Assembly: GCA_020829485.1 (NCBI GenBank)
Contig: JAIVFU010000055.1
Location: forward strand, 1 to 46,927
Direction of reading: 5' to 3'
DNA: 46,927 nt
Origin: Nostoc sp. CHAB 5834
GTDB taxonomy: Bacteria > Cyanobacteriota > Cyanobacteriia > Cyanobacteriales > Nostocaceae
Shown: positions 25,114 to 34,741 of the stretch, piece after piece
Layout of the letters: each line of letters opens with the position of its first letter
How positions within the stretch are numbered: the stretch's first letter is position 1
The notes under the pieces: generated by a model
The model's database searches: none
Told to the model about the DNA's origin: nothing
The model's input: only the letters and a program-made list of their open reading frames with translations
Made by a program: the position numbers and the translations under genes

Positions 25114-26979
25114 CTAAGAAGTAGCAACGCTCTCTTTGAGAGAAGGGAAATGTTTCCCACCCAGTTCAATTTGCTCCTGTTCAACTCCAGTTTTGATTCT
25201 GGCAAGTAAATATTTCCAGTCAGAGGCGATGATATTTGTGCCATGATCTGGTTCTATCAAACTAGCTAAGGCAATATTGCTGCCATATTTATTCACTAGA
25301 TTGTATATACCTAAGAAATTAAAAACTCCTGATTCATAAGTTCCACAAGGAACCGAGGGATTTTGAACTCCAGTGCAGTATTCATGGGGTTGCAACCACT
25401 CTTTTGAAGGATATCCGTGGAAATGAACCATTGGCATTCCATTTTCAATTAACTCAGGTGCATATAAAGCGGCAGCCAGTGCGATCGCTACCATCACATA
25501 GATATCGTAAGATGGTTTGATATCGCCAACTACAGAATCAAGACCTTTTGGTAACTGGAGTAATAATCTGTCTTGTAATCCAATCCGAAACACGTCTGTT
25601 TCTAAATTCAGGTTTGTTTTATTTGAGCCGGAACGAGAACTAGCAAGCCAAATGTCTGGGATTTGTTTAAATACGTATTTTTCGGCAATTTGGGTTTTGA
25701 TATACCTTCTACCAATTTGATTCTGACGCAGTTCATCAGGGCTGAATCCTGCGATCGTTGATAAGCTGTCCCACTCCCTCTCGGATATTTCTACATCACC
25801 GATATATTGTGGCGGTTCAGCGTAAGCAACAAAACCGTAAGAAACTCCGGTTCTGCCATTTATCATCCAGTCTACAATATCACGATGGGACTTTCTTTTC
25901 ATCACATCGTTAATTTTAAAACCAGAAGGTAGTAAATCTGTTGATGCTAATTCTTTACCTAATTTGACTAATTGGCCTGCATAGACAGATGCTTTTGCGT
26001 CATATTCACCAATCTCAAATCGACTTAAAGGTAATGGTTGAATTGGGACAAATATTTTAGGAATTAAAGACTTTGAAACGAACTCATCAAGGAACTCTGT
26101 AGAAAATACCGAGTCTGAGAGGTTCATGTTTAAGATAGAGATATTGGTGTTGTCAACCCCAATCACAATTTCCGAAAAGTTCTTGATGAGGGTATTTACA
26201 CCAATTGGAATCTTTTGCTGATAAGGAATTTTTGGATCGACTAGCTTTGGATTCAGTTTTGTTAAAACGATCGCTTGAGTATTTGTCGGGTCTTCAAGTG
26301 GTTGGACACTCTCTTCAGCCCAACTGATAAATTGCATGATTTTAGAAGCAGATATCGGGTTTTTGTTGAAAACAAAACGAGAATATAACCGATACAGCAA
26401 TTCTGCTAAAAGTATCTTTGCTTTGCCAAACAAAGAAGGATGCTTTTCAACATCTACGACAGCATTAACACCTGATTTAACTACCCTTGTCTTGATATTT
26501 ATTTTCCAATTAATCCAAGGAATAGTAATTTCGTAGTTAAACTCTTTAGTTGCTTCTTCCCAAGATAATATCTGAACTCCGTTTTCTTGCAGTTTATGTT
26601 CTAACTCTTTCCTAAACTGTAAAACTATTTCTTCTTTGTAACCATTAGGCAAAGGTCTAAAGGTAACTTTTAGCTTATTTGCCATCAGCTTTGGATCGAT
26701 GACAGGAGGGATAAAGCCTGTAATTTTACGACAATAACCACCAATCAAACGGCCAATTGTTTGCAAGCTCAGGTCTTGAGCTTTAGTTGTAGAAGTATCA
26801 CTAACGGCATCGTTAGCTTTTTGCAGAAAGGCGAGGATTTCTGTTTTGCGTTCAGCTAGTTCTGTGCGGATTTCTGCTGTTAGTAATCCTTTGGGTGAAT
26901 TAATCTTGAGTTTATCATTATCAGCCCACAACTGAACGCCTTGATGATTAAGATTTTCCAAAAGTTCTGATACGTTCAT
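25114..26979 (-). CDS. TubC-type docking domain fused to an unrecognised 560-aa domain
   Basis: 621 residues from ATG 26979. Residues 1-52 form a TubC-like docking domain (NVSELLENLNHQGVQLWAD, then LKINSPKG, then ELAERKTEILAFL), normally found at the start of NRPS proteins that receive a chain from the preceding synthase. The rest is not an adenylation, condensation, ketosynthase or thioesterase domain that I can see. Notable features are IKTRVVKSGVNAVVDVEKH (about 162-180), IGVDNTNISILNMNL, a hydrophobic stretch VMVAIALAAALYAPEL (495-510), and a possible active-site region VHFHGYP, HEYC, VPCGTYESG (518-551), SLIEPDHGTN. It follows the degenerate PKS directly, whose acidic C-terminal tail ([10 protein letters not shown]) could be the docking partner. 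Role unknown; candidate for chain release or coupling. Confidence 0.75.
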   Translation of the reverse strand: MNVSELLENLNHQGVQLWADNDKLKINSPKGLLTAEIRTELAERKTEILAFLQKANDAVSDTSTTKAQDLSLQTIGRLIGGYCRKITGFIPPVIDPKLMANKLKVTFRPLPNGYKEEIVLQFRKELEHKLQENGVQILSWEEATKEFNYEITIPWINWKINIKTRVVKSGVNAVVDVEKHPSLFGKAKILLAELLYRLYSRFVFNKNPISASKIMQFISWAEESVQPLEDPTNTQAIVLTKLNPKLVDPKIPYQQKIPIGVNTLIKNFSEIVIGVDNTNISILNMNLSDSVFSTEFLDEFVSKSLIPKIFVPIQPLPLSRFEIGEYDAKASVYAGQLVKLGKELASTDLLPSGFKINDVMKRKSHRDIVDWMINGRTGVSYGFVAYAEPPQYIGDVEISEREWDSLSTIAGFSPDELRQNQIGRRYIKTQIAEKYVFKQIPDIWLASSRSGSNKTNLNLETDVFRIGLQDRLLLQLPKGLDSVVGDIKPSYDIYVMVAIALAAALYAPELIENGMPMVHFHGYPSKEWLQPHEYCTGVQNPSVPCGTYESGVFNFLGIYNLVNKYGSNIALASLIEPDHGTNIIASDWKYLLARIKTGVEQEQIELGGKHFPSLKESVATS

Positions 26980-27163
26980 AGATTCACCATTTTTGTTTTT
27001 ATGTAAATATAATTCAGGGGTCAGGAGATTAAGTTAAGGCTAAAACTCTTTCTAAAAGTCATTTTTTTTGAACGAACCGCAAAGGACGCATTCGCGCAGC
27101 GTCTCGTCAGAGAAGGACACAAAGAGAGAGAGAGAAAGAAAGAGGAAAAAAGGAAGGCTTAAC
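26980..27163. repeat. Repeat-rich spacer between PKS-2 and docking protein
   Basis: Contains a short interspersed repeat piece (CGCAGCGTCTCGTCAGAGAAGG) and a purine-rich run of AGAG/AAAG from about 27119 to 27155. No ORF. Confidence 0.5.
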
Positions 27164-30112
27164 TTAAATTTCAAAGGTTTCTGATTCAGAAGCTTCTACT
27201 TCTTTGGCTAAGTGCTGTGAAAGTGACTCTATAGTGGGATAATGCACTAAGAGAAGTGGAGACATATCAAGTCCGAGGAATTGTTTTCCAGTACTGGCAA
27301 TAGCGATCGCTAGTACGGAATCTAAGCCGTAACTGTCAAAAGGTAGCCGGACATTGATTTCATCGGGTTTGACTCCCAGTTCTTGGGCAATTTGGTTAAC
27401 TAACCAAGCTTGAATATCTTCTGCTGTCAGAGATTTGAGACTTAGCTGCTGCAATGTTATGTTAGTTTCCTCCTGAGTTTCGGTCTGTTGCTTCTCTAAT
27501 AGCTCAAGCAGTCTCGGCAGCAAATTCAACTCTGCTTGTGAAAGTTCTGCGGTCATTTCTAACTGCTTGACTAATTGCTTGAAGTCTGCATTATTGAGAG
27601 ATTTATTCGGCGAGACGCTCTCAACTTTCTCGTGCCCATTCCGATTCGCTCCAAACCAGTGGCGCTTTCGCTGCCAGGGATAGGTTGGTAATTGCAGACG
27701 TTGACGCGAGTAATCTAGGTCAAAAGCTAACCAGTCTACTTTTGCCCCATGTACATATAAAGTCCCCAAACTTTCTAGTAGCTGTTGCCAATCTTCTTTT
27801 TCTGGATGCAGACTAGGAAGGGAAACTTTTTGATTCTTAGATAAGCGATCGCTACCTATTTCTAGAAATATTTCGTACCCCTGTTGAGCTAAAATATCTA
27901 CGCTGGCTGCATTTTCGGGTTTTCGTACTTGCTCAGACCAATACTCAGGGGTAGCTATTTCACCAGTTAGATGAGAAACTACGGGAATTCGTGGTTGAGA
28001 GTAGGTTACTTCCTTAGCGATTTGTTCAAACTTGTCTACTTGGCACTTGACAACCAACTTTAAGACATCTTCCAAGCTGAAAACTCCAGCTATACAGGCA
28101 GCAACGTATTCCCCGATATCGTTACCCATAACTGCGGTGGGTTGTATACCCCAGGATTTCCATAACTGGAAAAGGGCATACTCTAGGGAGAAGAGGGCAG
28201 GGGGGGTGGGGGAAGATTGAGAGAAAAGTAGCTCTGGTAATGGTTGCTCTAAGTAAGGACGCAGGATTTGATCGCAATGGTCGAGGGCAGCACGGAAGGT
28301 AGGTTGAGTTTCGTAGAGTTTACGCCCCATTCCTAGATACTGGTAGCTCAAGCCTGTGAAAATGAAGGCTATTTTCGGAGAACCTGCTACTTTTCCTTTA
28401 AATAACCCTGCTACTTCTTGCCCAGCGCGGAAGGCGGCTAGCTTTTCATAAAGTTCGGCTGATGAAGATGCTACCACGCTTAACCGATGCTGAAAGTGCG
28501 ATCGCCCGCTATTGGCACTAAAGCAGATATCTCCTAAAGCTAAGTCTGGGTTAGCAGCTAAATGTTTCTCGTACCGTTCGGCTAACTGGATTAGAGCTTC
28601 GTCTGTCTTCGCTGATAGTGCTAGTAGGTGTAGGGGGCGCTCTATGGATTTTGGATTTTGGATTTTGGATTTTGGATTTTGACCAGTATCACCCAATCTA
28701 AAATCTAAAATCGGCAATCTAAAATCAGATGGAGCCTCTTCCAAAATCACATGAGCGTTAGTGCCGCTAAAGCCAAAGGTATTAACTCCCGCCAGTCGGC
28801 TCTTTGCTCCTACAGTCCAGGGCATCCGCTCAGTTGGAACTTTTAGCCTGAATTCATCCCATTTAATGTTAGGATTAGGCTGCTGAAAATGCAGATGGGG
28901 TGGGATTTCTCCATGTTGCAAAGCCAGCACCACTTTAATTAAACTGGCGATTCCAGAAGCGGGTTCTAAGTGACCAATGTTAGTTTTTACTGAACCAATA
29001 ACCAAAGGTTTATCTTGAAGACGATTCTTACCAAATATTGCCCCCAAAGCTGCCACTTCAATCGGTTCTCCAACTGATGTGCCAGTACCCTGAACCTCTA
29101 CATAGTCAATCTGGGCTGAGTCTACGCCACTATTTTCTAAAGCTTGGCGAATGGTAGCTTGCTGAGACATCCCATTAGGAGCAATTAAGCTACTACTGCG
29201 ACCATTGTGGTTAACCGCAGAACCCCGAATCAAGGCTAAGATATTATCCCCGTCAGCTAAAGCATCTTTGAGGCGCTTCAAGACGACGACACCACACCCT
29301 TCTCCTTTGACAAAGCCATTAGCCGCCGCATCGAAGGTTTGGCAACAACCGTTAGGATTTAGCATGTGCGACTTGGAAAGAGCAATGCTGGTGTCTGGGA
29401 CGAGATTTAAGCCAACTCCGCCAGCTAAGGCGAGATTGCATTCTCCCAACCGCAAACTTTGACAAGCCAAATGCACTGAAACTAATGAAGAAGAACAAGA
29501 AGTATCGATCGCCATACTTGGGCCTTTTAGCCCTAAAATATACGACAAGCGCCCAGCCGCTACGCTCAAGGAGTTGCCGATCGCACTAAAAGCGTCGATT
29601 TGGGTTGAGTCTCCTGCTGCCGACATTACCTTGCTGTAATCATTGAGGTAAATGCCGATAAATACTCCTGTAGAACTGTTATACAAATGCTCTGGTGCAA
29701 GAGTTGCGTTTTCTAAAGCCTCCCAACCAACCTCTAGTAACAGCCGTTGTTGAGGATCTATACTTGCTGCTTCCCTAGCTGAAATCCCAAAAAATTCTGG
29801 GTTAAAGCCATCTACCTGAGTCAAAAAACCGCCTTTGCGGGTACACACCTTGCCAGGAGCATCAGGATCTGGGTCATAGAATTTTTCAATATCCCAGCGA
29901 TCGGCAGGAACTTCAGTAATGGCATCAACTCCGTTGCGTAACAGTTGCCAGAATGCCTCTGGATTGTCAGCACCGGGGAATCGGCAACCCATGCCAATAA
30001 TTGCAATTGGTTCTCGTTTTGCGGACTCCAACTGGTTAACTTTGGCTTGCAGGTCTTCAATGGCCCGAAGCGCGCGCTTGATGGGTGATACATTATTTTC
30101 TTGTTCTGACAT
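27164..30112 (-). CDS. Degenerate PKS: KS(Gln for His)-AT(inactive)-ACP
   Basis: 982 residues. A docking helix (1-35) is followed by KS (about 36-460) with active Cys206 in DTSCSSS and His381 in NIGHLE. The other catalytic His, normally in HGTGT, is Gln341 (QGTGTS). The AT region (about 580-810) has GLSYQY where GQGSQY is expected and GNDIGE (663-668) where GHSxGE is expected, so the catalytic Ser is Asp665. It then jumps from [10 protein letters not shown] to KFEQIAKEV, losing roughly 100 core residues including the arginine and HAFH regions. The ACP (about 895-972) is intact with Ser932 in GLDSV. It has a four-base gap after the upstream PKS fragment. It is probably a non-elongating module that passes or modifies the chain. 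Confidence 0.9.
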   Translation of the reverse strand: MSEQENNVSPIKRALRAIEDLQAKVNQLESAKREPIAIIGMGCRFPGADNPEAFWQLLRNGVDAITEVPADRWDIEKFYDPDPDAPGKVCTRKGGFLTQVDGFNPEFFGISAREAASIDPQQRLLLEVGWEALENATLAPEHLYNSSTGVFIGIYLNDYSKVMSAAGDSTQIDAFSAIGNSLSVAAGRLSYILGLKGPSMAIDTSCSSSLVSVHLACQSLRLGECNLALAGGVGLNLVPDTSIALSKSHMLNPNGCCQTFDAAANGFVKGEGCGVVVLKRLKDALADGDNILALIRGSAVNHNGRSSSLIAPNGMSQQATIRQALENSGVDSAQIDYVEVQGTGTSVGEPIEVAALGAIFGKNRLQDKPLVIGSVKTNIGHLEPASGIASLIKVVLALQHGEIPPHLHFQQPNPNIKWDEFRLKVPTERMPWTVGAKSRLAGVNTFGFSGTNAHVILEEAPSDFRLPILDFRLGDTGQNPKSKIQNPKSIERPLHLLALSAKTDEALIQLAERYEKHLAANPDLALGDICFSANSGRSHFQHRLSVVASSSAELYEKLAAFRAGQEVAGLFKGKVAGSPKIAFIFTGLSYQYLGMGRKLYETQPTFRAALDHCDQILRPYLEQPLPELLFSQSSPTPPALFSLEYALFQLWKSWGIQPTAVMGNDIGEYVAACIAGVFSLEDVLKLVVKCQVDKFEQIAKEVTYSQPRIPVVSHLTGEIATPEYWSEQVRKPENAASVDILAQQGYEIFLEIGSDRLSKNQKVSLPSLHPEKEDWQQLLESLGTLYVHGAKVDWLAFDLDYSRQRLQLPTYPWQRKRHWFGANRNGHEKVESVSPNKSLNNADFKQLVKQLEMTAELSQAELNLLPRLLELLEKQQTETQEETNITLQQLSLKSLTAEDIQAWLVNQIAQELGVKPDEINVRLPFDSYGLDSVLAIAIASTGKQFLGLDMSPLLLVHYPTIESLSQHLAKEVEASESETFEI
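28645..28732 (-). repeat. In-frame heptad repeat in KS-AT linker of PKS-2
   Basis: Four to five copies of GGATTTT are followed by a 50-bp block (28683-28732) that matches 33225-33274 in the other PKS gene at all but one base. It encodes [15 protein letters not shown] in both proteins. Confidence 0.85.
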
Positions 30113-30116
30113 TTCT

Positions 30117-32363
30117 TCAGTACCTCATGCTATTTAATTTCCCAAGCAGCAGGGCTTCAGCTTCACTGTCTGATAAATCGTCTATATATGACTCATTTCC
30201 AACTTGCTCCTCATGGTTGGTTTGTTGTGATTCCACAGCAGATTCATCAGAAATTAAAGATGCGTTAGCGTTCGCGGAGCGTCTCGTAGAGAAGCTTACC
30301 GTTGGCGTTCGCGTTAGCGTCTCTGAAAGAGAAGCCTCTCGTAGAGAAGGTATCGCATCTTTAAGTAGGTAATCGACAAGCGCCTCTATTGTGGGATAGT
30401 CAAAAACTAAAGTTGAAGGTAGAGAACAACTCAGAGTGCTTTCCAAACGGTTTTTCAACTCCACCGCCATCAGAGAATCCATGCCGAGATCAAGAAAACC
30501 TTGTTGCGGCTCTAATTCCGATGCATCAATCCCTAAAAGCTTAACAAGTTCAGTTTGGATGTGAGCAATTAAAAGAGTTTGCCGCTCATTTACAGACGCT
30601 GCCTCTAACTGTTGTAAAAATTGTGTTCGCTGGAACGATGGTTTTTTATCTATGGCAATGAAAGATTCCAAAAATGGTGAAACTACACCTTCAGGAAATT
30701 GTTCGCAGAACTTAGACCAGTTGACTGGCAAAACTCCTACCTGGCTTCTATCCTGTCCTAGCAAATTTCCTAATATCTGCAATCCCTGCTCTAGTGGTAT
30801 TGACTCCATCCCTTGGGCAGCTAATCTCGCTTGGTCGCGGTTTGCCAGACTTGTAGCCATGCCAGCATCTTTCCAAAGTCCCCAGTTGATGCTCAATCCT
30901 GGCAGTCCCGACGCTCGGCGATAATCGGTTAAGGCATCCATGAAAGCATTAGCGGCTGCATAATTTCCTTGACCTGGCGAACCTAATAACGCCGCAGCGG
31001 AAGAAAATGTGACAAAGAAATCCAGTTGTAACTGCTGACTCAAGGTGTGCAGAATCCAAGTTCCTTTAACCTTTGCTGCCATAACTTGCTCAAAGGACTT
31101 CCACTCCTGCTGTCGGAGAATGCCATCGTGGAGCATCCCAGCAGCGTGGATAATTCCTCCCAGAGGCGGCATCGAGTTTTTAATCTCCTCGAATACTCTA
31201 ACCATATCGCTCCAGTGGGCGACATCAGCTTGAGCGATCGCTATTTTAGCTCCCATGTTTTCCATCTGAGCGATCGCTTGCAGTACTTCAGCTGATGCCT
31301 GTTTGCGCCCAGTCAGCATTAAGTGCCGCGCCCCTTGCTCTACCATCCACAGTGCTACTTTTAGACCTAACGCCCCCAACCCTCCAGTAATTAGATATGT
31401 CCGATCCGATTGCAGCCGCACTGAACGAGCTTCTGGTACTTCGCTACGGATGAGACGAGCCACATAACGCTGTCCTTTTCGGAAGGCGATTTGGTCTTCC
31501 CCTTGAGAATCGCAAATTTCTGCTAACAGATTTACTGCTTCATCTTTTGGAGCATCGGCAGCTAAATCCAGTAGTCCTCCCCACAACTTGGGATGTTCTA
31601 AAGCAATAACTTTACCCAATCCCCACAAAGAAGCCTGGGCTGGTGCTTGCAATGAAGATACTGCTGGTACTGCTCCCCTAGTTACTAACCACAAACGGGG
31701 CGAAGCGAGGCGTGAGGCAAGAGCTTGTACTAAATGCAGGGTACTAGCACAACCAAGAACCTGAATGTTTTGTATTAAGGGGATGGTTAATTCTGAAGTC
31801 AATCCTGCTTCTAAACTCCACAGGTGAATAACTCCTTTTAACTGTAAGTTGTTAGTTCCCACTACCTCTTGGACAAGCCGCTCAAAATCGGCTGGGTTCG
31901 ATGGGTTAATACTCCAAGTTCCAGGCTGTTTAACTTCATAGCCGTCCCCAGGATAGACCAGAAAACAACTTTCACCCCGCTCTTGTAAAAGATGAGCTAG
32001 GGCTTGTCCAACACCCCGTTTGTCAGCCAAAATCAGCCAGCTACCAGGTTCTTGAGCGCTGATTTGTGTCAACTGACGCGACTTGGGCTGCCAACTAACT
32101 TCGTAGAGCCAATCTTTGTAGGATGCTGCTGTTAATTGTTGTTGATGTTGCTTGGCTAATATTTCTAACAGCTTAGGCAGTACTTTAATTTCTTCTTGGG
32201 ATAATTGTGTTGCAGTTTGTAAGTATTTGGCTAGTTCTTGAGTCTCCCCTTGATGTAAGAGATTGAAGATTTGAGTCTGAATACGATCTTGGGATAAAGA
32301 CTCTGTTTTTAAATTCCCATTCTTAACTTGTTCAAACCAATAGCGCTGGCGTTGAAATGGATA
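30117..32363 (-). pseudogene. PKS-1 3' part: linker, KR, ACP (no own start)
   Basis: The frame is open from about 32463 but has no ATG; the earliest start-like codon near the KR is TTG 32072. Coding sense begins at YPFQRQRYWFEQV (32363), the post-AT linker. Then come a structural subdomain, KR with [23 protein letters not shown] (B-type-like), FSSAAALLG and the tyrosine in GNYAAANAF, and an ACP with GMDSLMAVE. The C-terminal docking helix is DLSDSEAEALLLGKL. Between ACP and docking helix an interspersed repeat (30261-30357) adds about 32 codons in frame. The piece continues the KS-AT fragment at 32309-34549. Confidence 0.85.
30261..30357 (-). repeat. Short interspersed repeat inserted in PKS-1 coding frame
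   Basis: Two tandem related blocks (GCGTTAGCGTTCGCGGAGCG and GCGTTCGCGTTAGCGTCTCT, each followed by a CGTAGAGAAG-type end). Same family as 8917-9045 and 41503-41560. It encodes a Ser/Arg/Thr-rich linker without breaking the frame. Confidence 0.75.
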
Positions 32364-34549
32364 TGAGAAACTTGTAACTTTTTCGTCGTGATTCCTTCTG
32401 TCCGCAAAATGTTGGTAACTGTTTCTATAACGTGGCGATCGCCAGAAATTACTATATTTTTAGGGCCATTAATAGCAGCGATCGCTACTTGGGCATAAGG
32501 TTGAATAATTGAGCTTACAAAAGCTTCCGACGCAAACACTGCCACCATCTCACCATCTTGGGGCAATGCTTGCATGAGACGAGCGCGTTCGGCAATTAAC
32601 TTTAGACCATCTTCTAAACTAAATATCCCGGCAATACAAGCAGCTGCATATTCACCTACGCTATGCCCCATCACTGCATCTGGTTTGATCCCCCAGGATT
32701 CCCATAACTGAAATAGAGCATATTCCAGAGCAAACAAAGCTGGTTGAGTGTAAGCAGTTTCATCTAAAGGCGAAGATTTGCCAGCTTCGGGATAGAGAAT
32801 CTCAAGTAAAGGCTGGTTAAGATATGGATGCAGAATTTGGGCGCATTTGTCAATAGCTTGCCGAAAAATCGGTTGGGTATCGTAGAGTTGACGACCCATA
32901 CCTACATACTGCGATCCCTGACCGGTGAATAAAAATGCTAGCTTCGGCAACTTCTTTTTCTTTAATTGCCCACTCTTAATACCAGAAGTCTCTTCTCCAG
33001 CGCCAAAAGCACTCAATTGCTGACACATTTTTACAGCAGATTCACCAACAACAGCCAAGCGATGCTCAAAATGCGATCGCCCCGTATTGCCACTGAAGCA
33101 AACATCCGCCAACGATACTTCTGGATGAGACGCAAAGAAATCTTGATACTCTTGTGCTAATTCCGCTAAAGCCGGAGCAGTTTTCGCCGATAGGGTCAGA
33201 ATGTGCCGGGATCGTTCTATGGAACCAGTATCCCCCAATCTAAAATCTAAAATCGGCAATCTAAAATCAGATGGCGCTTCTTCTAAAATTATGTGGCAAT
33301 TGGTGCCACCGAAACTAAAAGCGCTGACCCCTGCCAAGCGACTTCCAGGGGAAGACCAAGGCTGTAGCTCAACTGGGATGGAAAGCGGTGTTCCTTCCAG
33401 AGAAATATAAGGATTAAGCTGCTTAAGATGCAGATGGGGAGCAATTTCCCGTTGCTGCATTTGTAAAACCACCTTGATCAGCCCAGCCATACCAGCAGCA
33501 CCTTCCAAATGACCAATGTTGGTCTTGACTGAGCCAATCCAACAGGGTTGATCTAAGGAACGATCTTCCATCAGTACGGCTTTAAGAGATTTTACCTCGA
33601 TGGGATCTCCTAAAGAAGTGCCAGTGCCGTGAGCTTCCACATAGCTAATCTGCGCTGGGGCTACTCCCGCCTGTTCTAGGGCTTGGCGAATAACTGCTTG
33701 CTGAGAAGGCCCGTTGGGGGCTGTGAGTCCATTACTCGTACCATCTTGGTTGACTGCCGAGCCTCTAATCACCGCCAAAATGTTGTCTCCATCATGCACG
33801 GCATCTTCTAGACGCTTAAGCACGATTACACCGCAACCTTCTCCTCTGCTATAACCATCAGCACTAGCATCAAAGGTCTTACAACGACCATCAGGAGCCA
33901 TCATCTGAGCTTGGGAGCAAGAAATCGCAGGTTCGGGAGCCAACATCAAGTTAACTCCTCCAGCTAGGCAGAGATTGGACTCTCTATTTCGCAAACTCTG
34001 GCAAGCTAAATGAATTGCTACTAATGACGAAGAACAAGCCGTATCTATAGCTATACTTGGGCCACGCAGATTTAGCAAGTAGGATAGACGATTGGCGGCA
34101 ATGCAAGGGGTAGTACCCGTAGCACTATATGCACCGATCTGGGAAGAGTCTTTGTAGATCATTTTGTGGTAGTCGGCATTGGTAACACCAATGAACACCC
34201 CCGTTTGGCTACCCGCTAGATTTTTTGGTAAAAGTCCAGTATTTTCTAAAGCTTCCCAAGCCACCTCCAATACCAATCTTTGCTGGGGATCAATATGTTC
34301 TGCCTCGCGGTCAGAAATTCCAAAAAAGCTGGGATCAAACAAATCTATTTGATCTAAAAAACCGCCCGAACGGGAACTCATTTTTCCTGGTGTTGCTGGC
34401 TTAGATTCATAAAAGGCGTTTATATCCCATCGGTCTTTTGGTACTTGGGCGATCGCATCTACTCCATTACGCAATAGATGCCAAAATGACTCAGGGTTTT
34501 TAGCTTTGGGAAAACGGCAACCAATGCCAACAATTGCTATGGCTTCCAT
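32309..34549 (-). pseudogene. PKS-1 5' part: KS and truncated AT
   Basis: About 746 residues from ATG 34549 (TTG just before). KS has Cys in DTACSSSL (about 172), HGTGTS (about 307) and NIGHLE (about 347), so it looks active. AT starts well: FTGQGSQYVGMG, GHSVGEY with the catalytic Ser (about 630), and ERARLMQ. It stops making sense after KKLQVSH (about 729). The HAFHSPLM block and everything up to the linker are missing, and the frame shifts by one into YPFQRQRYW at 32358-32368. A deletion of some 400 bases across a short microhomology would explain this. The original gene would have been KS-AT-KR-ACP of about 1,600 residues, adding one malonyl unit and reducing it. Confidence 0.88.
33225..33274 (-). 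repeat. 50-bp in-frame repeat in KS-AT linker of PKS-1
   Basis: Matches 28683-28732 with one mismatch although the flanking PKS sequence differs. Encodes [14 protein letters not shown]. Confidence 0.85.
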
Positions 34550-34649
34550 CAAAATATTATGCCTCTTTTTAACTAATTACTAATTCGTAGTTAAGAATTC
34601 AATTACGAATTGCGAATTAGGGATTTCCAAGAAATAAATTACCCAAATA

Positions 34650-34700
34650 AACCTAGACACCGAGAACACAGAGAACACACAGGAATAAAGAAGAGAGAGT
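34650..34700. repeat. Repeat-like spacer between halogenase and PKS-1
   Basis: CCGAGAACACAGAGAACACACAGG is the reverse-complement form of the CTCTGTG repeat at 25060-25100. The surrounding 190-base spacer has no ORF. Confidence 0.55.
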
Positions 34701-34741
34701 TTTTTGGATATTTTTTATTTGGAAGTCCCTTACGGATTGCT

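Noticed and set aside
30117..32072. Independent PKS gene starting at TTG 32072
   Set aside because: The coherent PKS reading extends upstream to the post-AT linker in the same frame and has no ATG, so it is the 3' part of the broken PKS-1.
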